NCBI GenBank assembly: GCA_910579015.1
Contig: CAJTRO010000012.1
Location: forward strand, 22,263 to 86,262
From: an uncultured Dorea sp.
GTDB lineage: Bacteria > Bacillota_A > Clostridia > Lachnospirales > Lachnospiraceae
Length of the DNA: 64,000 bases
Direction: 5' to 3'
Part shown: in pieces, positions 1 through 8,079 of the stretch
Layout: each line of letters starts with the position of its first letter
Numbering within the stretch: the first letter of the stretch is position 1
Translations under genes and position numbers: made by a program
The notes under the pieces: generated by a model
Told to the model about the DNA's origin: nothing
Database searches by the model: none
What the model saw: only the letters and a program-made list of their open reading frames with translations

Positions 1-475
1 GATGATGATAGGTATGATTGCCCACGATATGTCCATCCTCATACATTCTTTTTATCAGCTCCGGGTTCGAAGAAATGAAGCTTCCCACAACGAAGAAGGC
101 GGCCGGTGCCTTGTGCTTTTTCAGGGCGTCCAGGATAGGGACGGTGTTGCCGTTCTCATATCCGCAGTCAAATGTCAGATAGATTACTTTTTCGTCCGTA
201 TCCTCGGCGTAGAAGGCGTCATATTCGGCCAGTTCGTCAAAAGAGGCGTTGGCGGAAGGCGCCTTTCCCTCGTCCTGGAAGCTGAGCCCCCAGTTCTCTG
301 TGGACGGTTCAATGACAGAGGAAACCGGAAGGTTCGGATCTTTTGCGGCCGAACCTGAGGACGGGGAAGGGACGGCCGGGGAGAAGACGGAGGCGGCAAA
401 CTGTCCGCCCAGATAGGATAAGACAAAGAGTATGATGACGCCGGCGGATTTCTTATATTTACGGTAGGATATCAT
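1..475 (-). CDS. PdaA-like polysaccharide deacetylase, 3' end cut by window
   Basis: The reverse strand is open from ATG at 475 to the window edge with no stop, so the C-terminus is missing. A GGAG lies 9 nt before the start. The protein begins with a basic stretch and one hydrophobic segment (residues about 10-30, signal anchor), then a Ser/Pro-rich linker. The NodB-type deacetylase core follows, with LTFDCGYENG and GHIVGNHTYHH. These match the PdaA/PdaB-like branch, which removes acetyl groups from peptidoglycan N-acetylmuramic acid or chitin-like sugars outside the membrane. The usual residue after TFD in PdaA is N or A; here it is C. Substrate is inferred from family only. Confidence 0.85.
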   Translation of the reverse strand, partial: MISYRKYKKSAGVIILFVLSYLGGQFAASVFSPAVPSPSSGSAAKDPNLPVSSVIEPSTENWGLSFQDEGKAPSANASFDELAEYDAFYAEDTDEKVIYLTFDCGYENGNTVPILDALKKHKAPAAFFVVGSFISSNPELIKRMYEDGHIVGNHTYHH

Positions 476-639
476 AAGAGATACTCCATTTTAGTTTGTT
501 ATAATATGTATATGTGGAATCTGCGGGAACATTCCAGTTCGAAATCCGGCAGGATGTGAGCGGAAAAAGGTAAATCTTGCAATGTGCACGAAAAGAGTGT
601 AGAATTACAGGAGAAACAGCAGGGGACGAGGTGTGACAG

Positions 640-1230
640 ATGAAGCGGAGTGTAGAGAGATTAAGTTTTTTGACGGCAGGTTTTTTGACAGCGAATATTC
701 TGTTTTTCAGCGTGATGTTCCGGCGGCCGAAGGTGCGCTGGGAACAGGACCAGTATGACTGTGCCATAGTCTGCGGGTGTCGTGTGCTGGAGGACGGGAC
801 GCCCTCCGACACGTTGAAGAAGAGGGTTGAGAAGGCTGTAGAGCTTTGGAAGGACAGAAAGGTACAATATCTGATCATGTCAGGCGCGGCCGTGTGCAAC
901 GACCAGGTGGAGGCGGAAGCCATGAAGCGGTATGCGGTAAAGCTGGGTGTGCCTGCGGAGTATATCCTCAAGGAGAAGCGGGCTGTCAGTACATACCATA
1001 ATCTCAAGTATTCCGGTGAGATCATGAAGAACTGCAATTTCCGGGACTGTGTGGTGGTAACCAGTGGATGGCATTTAAGGAAGGCCGATCATTATGCCAG
1101 ACAGAATGTAGAACATTATGTGATGGCGGCGTCCGGCAGGCCGGACAAGGAGAAGGTGCGAAAGAGTATCTGGCTTCATGTGCGGACGAACCTGCATATG
1201 TATCTGAATATGTGGCGGGGATATTATTAG
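640..1230 (+). CDS. YdcF/SanA-like DUF218 membrane-anchored protein
   Basis: 196 aa. One N-terminal hydrophobic segment (about residues 9-28) is followed by a DUF218 domain: CAIVCGCRV near residue 43, LIMSGAAV near 80 and VVVTSGWHLRKA near 135. These correspond to the conserved strands of the YdcF/SanA/ElyC family, whose members act in cell-envelope maintenance; the biochemical activity is not well defined. The gene diverges from the upstream deacetylase and is followed 21 nt later by an ArsC-like gene. The Shine-Dalgarno (GGGGACGAGG region) is weak. Confidence 0.75.
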   Translation: MKRSVERLSFLTAGFLTANILFFSVMFRRPKVRWEQDQYDCAIVCGCRVLEDGTPSDTLKKRVEKAVELWKDRKVQYLIMSGAAVCNDQVEAEAMKRYAVKLGVPAEYILKEKRAVSTYHNLKYSGEIMKNCNFRDCVVVTSGWHLRKADHYARQNVEHYVMAASGRPDKEKVRKSIWLHVRTNLHMYLNMWRGYY

Positions 1231-1251
1231 AGGATTAAGGAGGAAGCACGT

Positions 1252-1599
1252 ATGTTATTCGTACATTACCCGAAGTGCACTACCTGCCAGAAGGCAAAGA
1301 AGTGGCTCGTAGAGAAGGAACAGGAATTTAAAGAGAGGGATATCAAGGAAGAGAATCCAACGAAGGAAGAGCTTAAGGCGTGGCATCAGAAGAGCGGGCT
1401 GCCGCTTAAGAAGTTCTTCAATACCAGCGGGATGATCTATCGTGAGATGGGGCTTAAGGACAAGCTTTCGGACATGACAGAGGAGGAGCAGTATGAACTG
1501 CTGGCGTCAGACGGTATGCTGGTGAAGCGGCCGATCCTGATCACCGATACGGCGGTACGGGTTGGATTTCGTGAGAAGGAATGGGAAAATCTAGTATAA
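1252..1599 (+). CDS. ArsC/Spx family thioredoxin-fold protein
   Basis: 115 aa, the normal length for the ArsC/Spx/YffB family. The thioredoxin-fold CxxC lies at the N-terminus (YPKCTTCQKAKKWL, Cys 9 and 12), followed by ERDIKEENPT, the FNTSG segment and KRPILI, which together are typical of the family. It may be a reductase or an Spx-like regulator; the sequence does not decide. A GGAGG lies 8 nt before the ATG. The stop is 20 nt upstream of the chosen adenosine deaminase start, suggesting co-transcription. Confidence 0.8.
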   Translation: MLFVHYPKCTTCQKAKKWLVEKEQEFKERDIKEENPTKEELKAWHQKSGLPLKKFFNTSGMIYREMGLKDKLSDMTEEEQYELLASDGMLVKRPILITDTAVRVGFREKEWENLV

Positions 1600-1619
1600 G
1601 AGCGGGAGAGGCTGATATC

Positions 1620-2585
1620 ATGGACAGGATTGAGAGCTATGGAAAGATAGACCTTCATCTGCACCTGGACGGCTCACTGCCGGCAGAGACGATCCTTGGG
1701 CTTGCGAGGAAGGATCATATAGAGCTTGCGGCAGACACAGAGGAAGGGCTTCGGCCGTATCTGACTGCCAGAGCCGATTGTGAGGATCTGAATGAGTATC
1801 TGAGGTGCTTTCATATTCCTCAGGTGATCCTTCAGACCGCAGAGAATCTGAGGATCGCATCCTGTGAGCTTGGACGGGATCTGGAGGAGAAGGGGCTTAG
1901 TTATGCAGAAGTCCGGTTTGCACCGCAGCTCCATGTTCTAAGAGGTCTTACCCAGGAGGAGGCGGTACAGGCCGTTCTGGATGGCTTCTGCCAGGTCATG
2001 GAAGAGAGGCGGGGCAGGATCCGCCTTAAAGCCATCCTGTGCTGTATGCGGGGGAAGAATTGCACGGCTAATATGGAGACGGTCCTTACGGCGGCAAGAT
2101 TCCTTGGAAAGGGTGTCGTCGCGGCGGATCTTGCCGGCGCGGAGGGCTTATATCCCACCAGGGATTTTGGAGAGGAATTTGCGCTTGCCAGAAGGCTTGG
2201 CGTACCGTTTACCATTCATGCCGGTGAAGCGGACGGACCGGAGAGTATCTGGAAGGCGCTGGAATTCGGGGCGGTGAGGATCGGTCATGGTGTACGGGCA
2301 GTTGAGGACGAGGCGCTCATGAGGGAGCTTGCACAAAGAGGGATCCCCCTTGAGATGTGTCCGACAAGCAACTTGCAGACCAAGGCTGTTAACAGCCTTA
2401 CAGATTATCCGCTGCGTAATTTTCTTGACAGAGGGATACGTGTGACGGTCAACAGTGATAATATGACGGTGTCAGATACCTGGGCAGGCAAGGAGTTTGC
2501 CCTTTTGTCACGGGAATATGGACTTACAGAAGAGGAAGCAGTAAAGCTGCTGAAAAATGCAAAAGAGGCGGCATTTGAAATGTAG
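1620..2585 (+). CDS. add: adenosine deaminase
   Basis: 321 aa metal-dependent deaminase converting adenosine to inosine in purine salvage. Visible motifs in order are the metal site HLHLDGSLP near residue 11, HAGEADGPESI with the catalytic Glu, RIGHG, CPTSNLQT and VNSDNMTVS. An in-frame ATG at 1581 lies within the preceding gene and has no ribosome site. The ATG at 1620 has GGGAGAGG 8-10 nt upstream and puts the metal motif at the usual place, so it was chosen. Cytoplasmic. Confidence 0.93.
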   Translation: MDRIESYGKIDLHLHLDGSLPAETILGLARKDHIELAADTEEGLRPYLTARADCEDLNEYLRCFHIPQVILQTAENLRIASCELGRDLEEKGLSYAEVRFAPQLHVLRGLTQEEAVQAVLDGFCQVMEERRGRIRLKAILCCMRGKNCTANMETVLTAARFLGKGVVAADLAGAEGLYPTRDFGEEFALARRLGVPFTIHAGEADGPESIWKALEFGAVRIGHGVRAVEDEALMRELAQRGIPLEMCPTSNLQTKAVNSLTDYPLRNFLDRGIRVTVNSDNMTVSDTWAGKEFALLSREYGLTEEEAVKLLKNAKEAAFEM

Positions 2586-2620
2586 TACATAGACTTTTGA
2601 GAGATTAGGAGGAAGGTATC

Positions 2621-3385
2621 ATGACGCTCCAGGAAATGAAGCAGATGAAGCAGGAGCATGGGTATTCGGATTCTCACATTGCAGAATTATCCGGTATCCC
2701 GGTGGAGACAGTACAGAAGATATTTGAAGGACAGACAGAGGGGATAGGATACCATATCTGGCAGGCAGTCGAAGATGTCTTCGTTGATAAAAGGATGATG
2801 AGGGAAGGGGCGGCCACATATGGTGTCCCAAAGAAGCAGGGCAGCTATACGGTAGAGGATTACCGGGCGCTTCCGGATGAACGCAGGGTAGAGCTGATCG
2901 ACGGATATATCTATGACATGGCGGCGCCGACGACTTTTCACCAGCTGATGGCAGGAGAGCTCTATCGCCAGATTGCGAACTTCATCCTGGATCACAAAGG
3001 GGCGTGCACACCATTCATCTCGCCGGTGGACGTACAGCTTGATAATGATGAAAAGACGATGATACAGCCGGATGTCGTGATCGTCTGCAATCCCGAACAG
3101 ATCGTCAGGAGAAATATCCTTGGCGCGCCGGATTTTGTATTAGAGGTGATATCGCCCGGGACCGGCAGGAGAGACTATATCATCAAGCTTGCCAAATATG
3201 AGAATGCGAAGGTAAGGGAATACTGGGTGGTGGATCCCTATAAGAAGCGGGTGCTGGTATATTTTTTCAAGGGAGAGGTGTCACCGGCGATTTATCCCAT
3301 TGACGCCGAGATCCCGGTGAATATCTTTGACGGGAAGCTGGTATTAAAGTTTGAGCGGATCGCACAGTGGGCAGAGGAAGCATAG
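2621..3385 (+). CDS. Uma2-family (DUF820) protein with XRE-like N-terminus
   Basis: 254 aa. Residues 1-60 resemble a small helix-turn-helix (SDSHIAELSGIPVETVQKIFEG). Residues about 70-250 are a Uma2/DUF820 domain of the PD-(D/E)xK nuclease superfamily: RRVELIDGYIYDM, IQPDVVIVCN, FVLEVISPG and YWVVDPYKKRVLVYFF contain the E, D and ExxK-type positions. Uma2 domains are usually annotated as predicted endonucleases without proven substrates. It follows add by 35 nt, has AGGAGG before its ATG, and leads into prmA 15 nt later, so it sits inside a housekeeping operon. Confidence 0.8.
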   Translation: MTLQEMKQMKQEHGYSDSHIAELSGIPVETVQKIFEGQTEGIGYHIWQAVEDVFVDKRMMREGAATYGVPKKQGSYTVEDYRALPDERRVELIDGYIYDMAAPTTFHQLMAGELYRQIANFILDHKGACTPFISPVDVQLDNDEKTMIQPDVVIVCNPEQIVRRNILGAPDFVLEVISPGTGRRDYIIKLAKYENAKVREYWVVDPYKKRVLVYFFKGEVSPAIYPIDAEIPVNIFDGKLVLKFERIAQWAEEA

Positions 3386-3400
3386 AGAGGAGAAAAGGTT

Positions 3401-4351
3401 ATGAAGTGGAATCAGTTCCGCCTGACGACAACGACAGGGGCAGAGGACATTGTAAGCAGTATGCTGATGGATCTGGGGATACAGGGAGTACAGATTGAGG
3501 ACCGGGTGCCTCTTACAGAGGAGGACAAGGAGCAGATGTTCGTAGACATCCTGCCGGATATTTTGGAGGATGACGGGAAGGCATATCTTACTTTCTATCT
3601 GGAGGAGGAAGAGGACAAAGGAACCATTCTGATGCGTGTCAGAAAGGAACTGGAAGAGATGAAGAGCTTTCTTGATGTGGGGGAATGTACCATTGAGGAA
3701 TCTCAGACAGAGGATGTGGACTGGGTGAATAACTGGAAGCAGTATTTTCACCAGTTCTATATTGACGATATCCTGGTGATCCCGTCCTGGGAGAAGGTGG
3801 AGGCAAAGGACGAGGATAAGCTGGTCATCCATATAGATCCGGGTACGGCGTTCGGGACAGGGATGCATGAGACAACCCAGCTGTGTATCCGTCAGTTGAA
3901 GAAATACGTGACAAAGGGGGCGCGGATCCTTGATGTGGGATGCGGCAGCGGTATCCTGGGGATGCTGGCGCTGAAGTTCGGCGCAGGGTATTCGGCGGGG
4001 ACAGACCTGGATCCCTGCGCAATTGACGCAACCCATGAGAATATGGAAGCCAACGGCATCTTAAAGGAGCAGTACGAGGTCATGATCGGAAATATCATTG
4101 ACGACAGGAGCGTGCAGGATGCCGTCGGGTATGAACGGTATGATATCGTGGCCGCCAATATCCTGGCCGATGTGCTGGTGCCTCTGACGCCGGTGATCGT
4201 TCATCAGATGAAGCCGGGCGGGATCTACATTACAAGCGGGATCATAGACGACAAGGAGACTGTCGTCGTGGAGGCTGTGAAGGCGGCCGGGCTTGAGGTC
4301 CTGGAGATAAATCATCAGGGCGAGTGGGTGTCTGTGACGGCGAGAAAGTAA
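3401..4351 (+). CDS. prmA: ribosomal protein L11 methyltransferase
   Basis: 316 aa SAM-dependent methyltransferase that modifies ribosomal protein L11. The N-terminal substrate-recruitment domain (WNQFRLTTTTGAEDIV) is followed by a Rossmann domain with GTAFGTGMHETTQLC, the SAM-binding loop LDVGCGSGILGM and the catalytic VAANILADVL. Length is as expected. The ATG has GAGGAG about 9 nt upstream. It is followed after 13 nt by rsmE, a common gene pair in Firmicutes. Confidence 0.95.
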   Translation: MKWNQFRLTTTTGAEDIVSSMLMDLGIQGVQIEDRVPLTEEDKEQMFVDILPDILEDDGKAYLTFYLEEEEDKGTILMRVRKELEEMKSFLDVGECTIEESQTEDVDWVNNWKQYFHQFYIDDILVIPSWEKVEAKDEDKLVIHIDPGTAFGTGMHETTQLCIRQLKKYVTKGARILDVGCGSGILGMLALKFGAGYSAGTDLDPCAIDATHENMEANGILKEQYEVMIGNIIDDRSVQDAVGYERYDIVAANILADVLVPLTPVIVHQMKPGGIYITSGIIDDKETVVVEAVKAAGLEVLEINHQGEWVSVTARK

Positions 4352-4364
4352 CAGGAGCAAAGCG

Positions 4365-5102
4365 ATGCAGCATTTTTTTGTGACGCCTTCCCAGGTGGGG
4401 AAGGAGAGGATTTATATAGAAGGCTCAGATGTGAACCATATGAAGAACGTACTTCGGATGCACTGCGGCGAGGAGCTGATGGTAAGCGACGGCAATAACC
4501 TTCAGTACCGGTGCGCCATAGAAGGGTACGAGGAGGGGCAGGCTGTCCTTAAGATCCTTGAGGAGAAGAAGGTGGATACGGAGCTGTCCTCAAGGATCTA
4601 CCTGTTCCAGGGACTTCCGAAGCAGGATAAGATGGAGCTGATCGTACAGAAGTCTGTAGAACTGGGGGTATATCGGATCATCCCGGTGAGCACCAGGCGT
4701 TCGGTGGTGAAGCTAGATGAGAAGAAGGCGCAGAAGAAGACAGAGCGGTGGCAGCAGATTGCGGTCAGTGCGGCGAAGCAGGCGGGACGGGGATACGTCC
4801 CGTGTGTGGCGCCGGTTGTTTCTTATCCGGAAGCCCTCAGACAGGCAGAAGAGCTTGATGTGATACTGATCCCCTATGAACTGGAGCGGGGAATGCAGGC
4901 GGCAAAGGAGATTATAGAAGGGATTCGCCCGGGGCAGTCGATTGCCGTATTTATCGGTCCGGAGGGAGGCTTCGAGAAGGAAGAGGTGGAATCGGCCCTT
5001 GGATACGGCGCGAAGGCAATTACTCTTGGCAGGCGGATCTTGAGGACGGAGACGGCCGGACTGGCCGCCCTGTCTATTCTGATGTTCCATCTGGAAGTCT
5101 GA
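4365..5102 (+). CDS. rsmE: 16S rRNA m3U1498 methyltransferase
   Basis: 245 aa SPOUT-class RNA methyltransferase that methylates U1498 of 16S rRNA. It begins MQHFFVTPSQV, with a PUA-like N-terminal domain. The trefoil-knot SAM site is seen in FIGPEGGFEKEE and ITLGRRILRTETA near the C-terminus, the family hallmarks. The gene directly follows prmA and has GGAG before its ATG. Family length is normal. Confidence 0.95.
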   Translation: MQHFFVTPSQVGKERIYIEGSDVNHMKNVLRMHCGEELMVSDGNNLQYRCAIEGYEEGQAVLKILEEKKVDTELSSRIYLFQGLPKQDKMELIVQKSVELGVYRIIPVSTRRSVVKLDEKKAQKKTERWQQIAVSAAKQAGRGYVPCVAPVVSYPEALRQAEELDVILIPYELERGMQAAKEIIEGIRPGQSIAVFIGPEGGFEKEEVESALGYGAKAITLGRRILRTETAGLAALSILMFHLEV

Positions 5103-5177
5103 CAGTACCGGTGTGACATTACGCAGGGAGACGACATATTCTGGTAGTAAGAAAATAATGAATCAGGAAGTGAAACA

Positions 5178-6335
5178 ATGGAAGAAGTATATTTGGACAA
5201 TTCGGCAACAACCCGGGCATATGAGTGTGTCGGCGAGCTTGTGAAGAAGGTGATGTGTGAAGATTACGGCAATCCTTCCTCCATGCACGCCAAGGGCGTT
5301 GCGGCGGAGCAGTATATAAAAGAAGCAAAAGAGACGTTTGCGAAGCTTCTGAAGGTGAAGGAAAAGGAGATCTTCTTTACATCGGGAGGAACCGAGAGCG
5401 ATAATCTGGCGCTGCGGGGCGCCGCATGGGCGAACCAGCGCGCCGGAAAGCATCTGATCACATCGGCGATCGAGCATCCGGCGATCATCAATACCATGCG
5501 CCATCTGGAGGAGGAGGGGTTCCGTGTGACCTACCTTCCGGTGGACCGCTATGGGCGGGTGAGGCTTGATGCCCTCAAAGAGGCGTTGTGTGAGGAGACG
5601 ATTCTGGTGTCCATTATGTATGTGAATAACGAGGTGGGCTCCGTACAGCCGATCCAGGAGGCGGCGGGCATTGTGAAGGCGTACAACAAGAATATCCTGT
5701 TCCATGTGGATGCGGTGCAGGGCTTTGGCAAGTACCGGATATATCCAAAGAAGCTGAAGGTAGATCTGTGTTCCATCAGCGGTCATAAGATTCACGGACC
5801 AAAGGGGAGCGGGATTCTATATATCGGCGAGGACGTGAAGATCCGGCCGATCGTATTTGGCGGGGAACAGCAGAAGAATGTCCGCTCAGGTACGGAGAAT
5901 GTACCGGGGATCGCGGGGATTTCTCTGGCGGCCAGGACGATATACCAGGATCTGGATGTGAAGGTGGCTCAGATGCGCCGGTTAAAGCAACGCTTTATCA
6001 AGGGCGTCAGCCAGATTGAGGATACGACGATCCACGGGCTCTATGATGAGACGTCGGCTCCCCATATCATCAGTGTGGGATTTGCGGGTATCCGCAGCGA
6101 GGTACTGTTACATGCCCTGGAAGAAAAAGGGATCTATGTATCTTCCGGTTCGGCATGTGCGTCCAACCATCCCCAGGTCAGCGGTGTCCTTAAGGGGATC
6201 GGCGCAAGGCAGGAGTTCTTAGATGCGACATTGAGGTTCAGCATGTCGGAATTTACGACGCCGCAGGAGATTGACTATACACTGGATACCCTCTATAATA
6301 TAGTACCAAAGCTCCGCAGATATACCAGACGTTAA
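5178..6335 (+). CDS. cysteine desulfurase (NifS/IscS-like)
   Basis: 385 aa PLP enzyme that releases sulfur from cysteine as a persulfide. It shows YLDNSATTRA at the N-terminus, FTSGGTESDNLA, the PLP-lysine motif SGHKIHGPKGSG near residue 203 and the active-site loop SSGSACAS with Cys near residue 327. It lies 22 nt upstream of thiI, so it is most likely the dedicated sulfur donor for tRNA 4-thiouridine (NifZ-type partner in Firmicutes), although a general FeS role cannot be excluded. AGGAAG precedes the ATG. Confidence 0.93.
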   Translation: MEEVYLDNSATTRAYECVGELVKKVMCEDYGNPSSMHAKGVAAEQYIKEAKETFAKLLKVKEKEIFFTSGGTESDNLALRGAAWANQRAGKHLITSAIEHPAIINTMRHLEEEGFRVTYLPVDRYGRVRLDALKEALCEETILVSIMYVNNEVGSVQPIQEAAGIVKAYNKNILFHVDAVQGFGKYRIYPKKLKVDLCSISGHKIHGPKGSGILYIGEDVKIRPIVFGGEQQKNVRSGTENVPGIAGISLAARTIYQDLDVKVAQMRRLKQRFIKGVSQIEDTTIHGLYDETSAPHIISVGFAGIRSEVLLHALEEKGIYVSSGSACASNHPQVSGVLKGIGARQEFLDATLRFSMSEFTTPQEIDYTLDTLYNIVPKLRRYTRR

Positions 6336-6357
6336 GAAAATAGCAAGGAGAGACAAG

Positions 6358-7539
6358 ATGAGATATCATACTTTTTTGATAAAATATGGAGAGATAGGGA
6401 TTAAGGGGAAGAACCGCTATCTGTTTGAGGATGCGCTTGTCAGGCAGGTGCGGTTTGCCCTGAAGGATGTGGACGGAGAGTTTAACGTCTATAAGTCCCA
6501 GGCCAGGATCTATGTGGACTGCAATGAGGAATATGATTATGAGGATGCGGTGGAGCATCTTAAGAGAGTATTTGGTATCGTGGGGATCTGTCCGGTGGTC
6601 CGCATGGAGGATCAGGGCTTTGAACAGCTTAAGAAGGATGTGACTGCATACATGGACGAGGCGTACCCGGACAAGAACCTGACGTTCAAGGTGGAGGCCA
6701 GACGGGCAAGGAAGTCCTACCCGAAGAATTCCATGGAGATCAACTGTGACTTAGGGGAGGCAATCCTTGACGCATTTCCGGAGACGAAGGTGGATGTGCA
6801 CCATCCCGATGTGATGTTGAATGTAGAGATACGAAGGGAGATCTATGTGTATTCGCAGATCATTCCCGGAGCCGGAGGGATGCCGGTCGGGACCAACGGC
6901 AAGGCCATGCTGCTTCTGTCCGGAGGGATTGACAGTCCGGTGGCAGGCTATATGATCTCGAAGCGCGGCGTCGGCATTGAGGCGGTATACTTCCATGCAC
7001 CGCCCTATACCAGTGAGCGGGCGAAGCAGAAGGTGGTGGATCTTGCAAGGATCGTATCCAGATATGCAGGTCCCATCAGACTTCATGTGGTGAATTTTAC
7101 GGATATTCAGCTGTATATCTACGATCAGTGTCCGCATGACGAACTGACGATCATCATGCGCCGTTATATGATGCGCATTGCAGAGCATTTTGCAAGGAAG
7201 GACGGGTGTCTGGGACTGATCACGGGCGAGAGTATCGGCCAGGTGGCGAGCCAGACCATGCAGAGTCTTGCCGCAACCAACGATGTCTGTACGCTTCCGG
7301 TATACAGGCCGGTGATCGGATATGACAAGCAGGAGATCGTGAATATCTCAGAGAAGATCGGAACCTATGAGACGTCGATCCAGCCTTTCGAGGACTGCTG
7401 CACCATCTTTGTGGCGAAGCATCCGGTGACGAAGCCGAATATAGATGTGATCCGGCGGTCTGAGGAGCATCTGAGTGAGAAGATTGATGAGCTTATGAAG
7501 ACGGCGCTTGAGACGGTGGAGATCATTGAGGTAAAATAA
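6358..7539 (+). CDS. thiI: tRNA 4-thiouridine synthase
   Basis: 393 aa. A ferredoxin-like/THUMP N-terminus is followed by a PP-loop ATPase domain (LLLSGGIDSPVAGYM near residue 185) and the FEDCCTIF segment. It adenylates and thiolates U8 of tRNA. It lacks the C-terminal rhodanese domain of enteric ThiI, as in most Firmicutes, which fits the adjacent cysteine desulfurase delivering sulfur directly. AAGGAG lies before the ATG. No + strand terminator is evident after the stop; the hairpin there reads as a terminator only on the - strand. Confidence 0.95.
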   Translation: MRYHTFLIKYGEIGIKGKNRYLFEDALVRQVRFALKDVDGEFNVYKSQARIYVDCNEEYDYEDAVEHLKRVFGIVGICPVVRMEDQGFEQLKKDVTAYMDEAYPDKNLTFKVEARRARKSYPKNSMEINCDLGEAILDAFPETKVDVHHPDVMLNVEIRREIYVYSQIIPGAGGMPVGTNGKAMLLLSGGIDSPVAGYMISKRGVGIEAVYFHAPPYTSERAKQKVVDLARIVSRYAGPIRLHVVNFTDIQLYIYDQCPHDELTIIMRRYMMRIAEHFARKDGCLGLITGESIGQVASQTMQSLAATNDVCTLPVYRPVIGYDKQEIVNISEKIGTYETSIQPFEDCCTIFVAKHPVTKPNIDVIRRSEEHLSEKIDELMKTALETVEIIEVK

Positions 7540-7570
7540 AAAAAGGGACGTCCGGATATGGATCCGGACC
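7537..7570 (-). terminator. Rho-independent terminator of the HPr-like gene
   Basis: On the - strand a 7-bp perfect stem (GTCCGGA / TCCGGAC, loop of 6) is followed by GTCCC and a run of seven T. It lies about 105 nt past the stop of the HPr-like gene and faces thiI. Confidence 0.6.
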
Positions 7571-7674
7571 TCTCCTGACAATTCCTCAAGGTTTCCCGAT
7601 GATAAAACGGATCGTATGTGCTTCCCCAAAAGCACTGCGCAGGCGCCGGCGGGGAGAACTCCCATCTTGCGCGC

Positions 7675-7911
7675 CTACTCGCAGATATAAGCCTTAAGTG
7701 CTTCAAGGATGACATCAATCTCAGCGGTATCTGCATGGATATTCAAGTCGATCGGCTTGGAAAGATCCAGGCTGAAGATGCCCATGATAGACTTTGCATC
7801 AATCACATACCTTCCTGATACCAAGTCAAAGTCATGATCAAATTTTGTAATATCGTTTACAAAAGATTTTACCTTATCAATCGAATTCAAAGAAATCTGA
7901 ACTGTTTTCAT
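7675..7911 (-). CDS. HPr-like/Crh-like protein lacking the phosphorylatable histidine
   Basis: 78 aa, the size of HPr. It keeps the regulatory-serine segment (AKSIMGIFSLDL, equivalent to Ser46 of HPr) and overall HPr pattern. The His15 segment GxHARPA is absent: the corresponding part reads SIDKVKSFVNDI with no histidine. It therefore cannot carry PEP-dependent phosphate in the sugar PTS and resembles Crh, the regulatory paralogue that acts with CcpA, although this is inference. AGGAGG precedes the ATG. Monocistronic on the - strand with its own promoter and terminator. Confidence 0.75.
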   Translation of the reverse strand: MKTVQISLNSIDKVKSFVNDITKFDHDFDLVSGRYVIDAKSIMGIFSLDLSKPIDLNIHADTAEIDVILEALKAYICE

Positions 7912-7950
7912 TGGACTATACCTCCTTTTTACTTTTCGTGTTCTATACCT

Positions 7951-7979
7951 ATCTTAAGAGGTAGTGCATAAAAAGTCAA
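7951..7979 (-). promoter_or_regulatory. sigma-A-like promoter of the HPr-like gene
   Basis: Read on the - strand: TTGACT, 17-nt spacer, TAAGAT, about 40 nt before the start codon at 7911. Good match to sigma-A consensus; the transcription start is not known. Confidence 0.55.
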
Positions 7980-8079
7980 GGAACATTTTGCCAAAGATAT
8001 GAAATAATATTCCGGAAGTATTACAGCAATGTGTACAGGGAAGTCCGGGCAGACGGAAGACAGAAAGGAACACATATAT

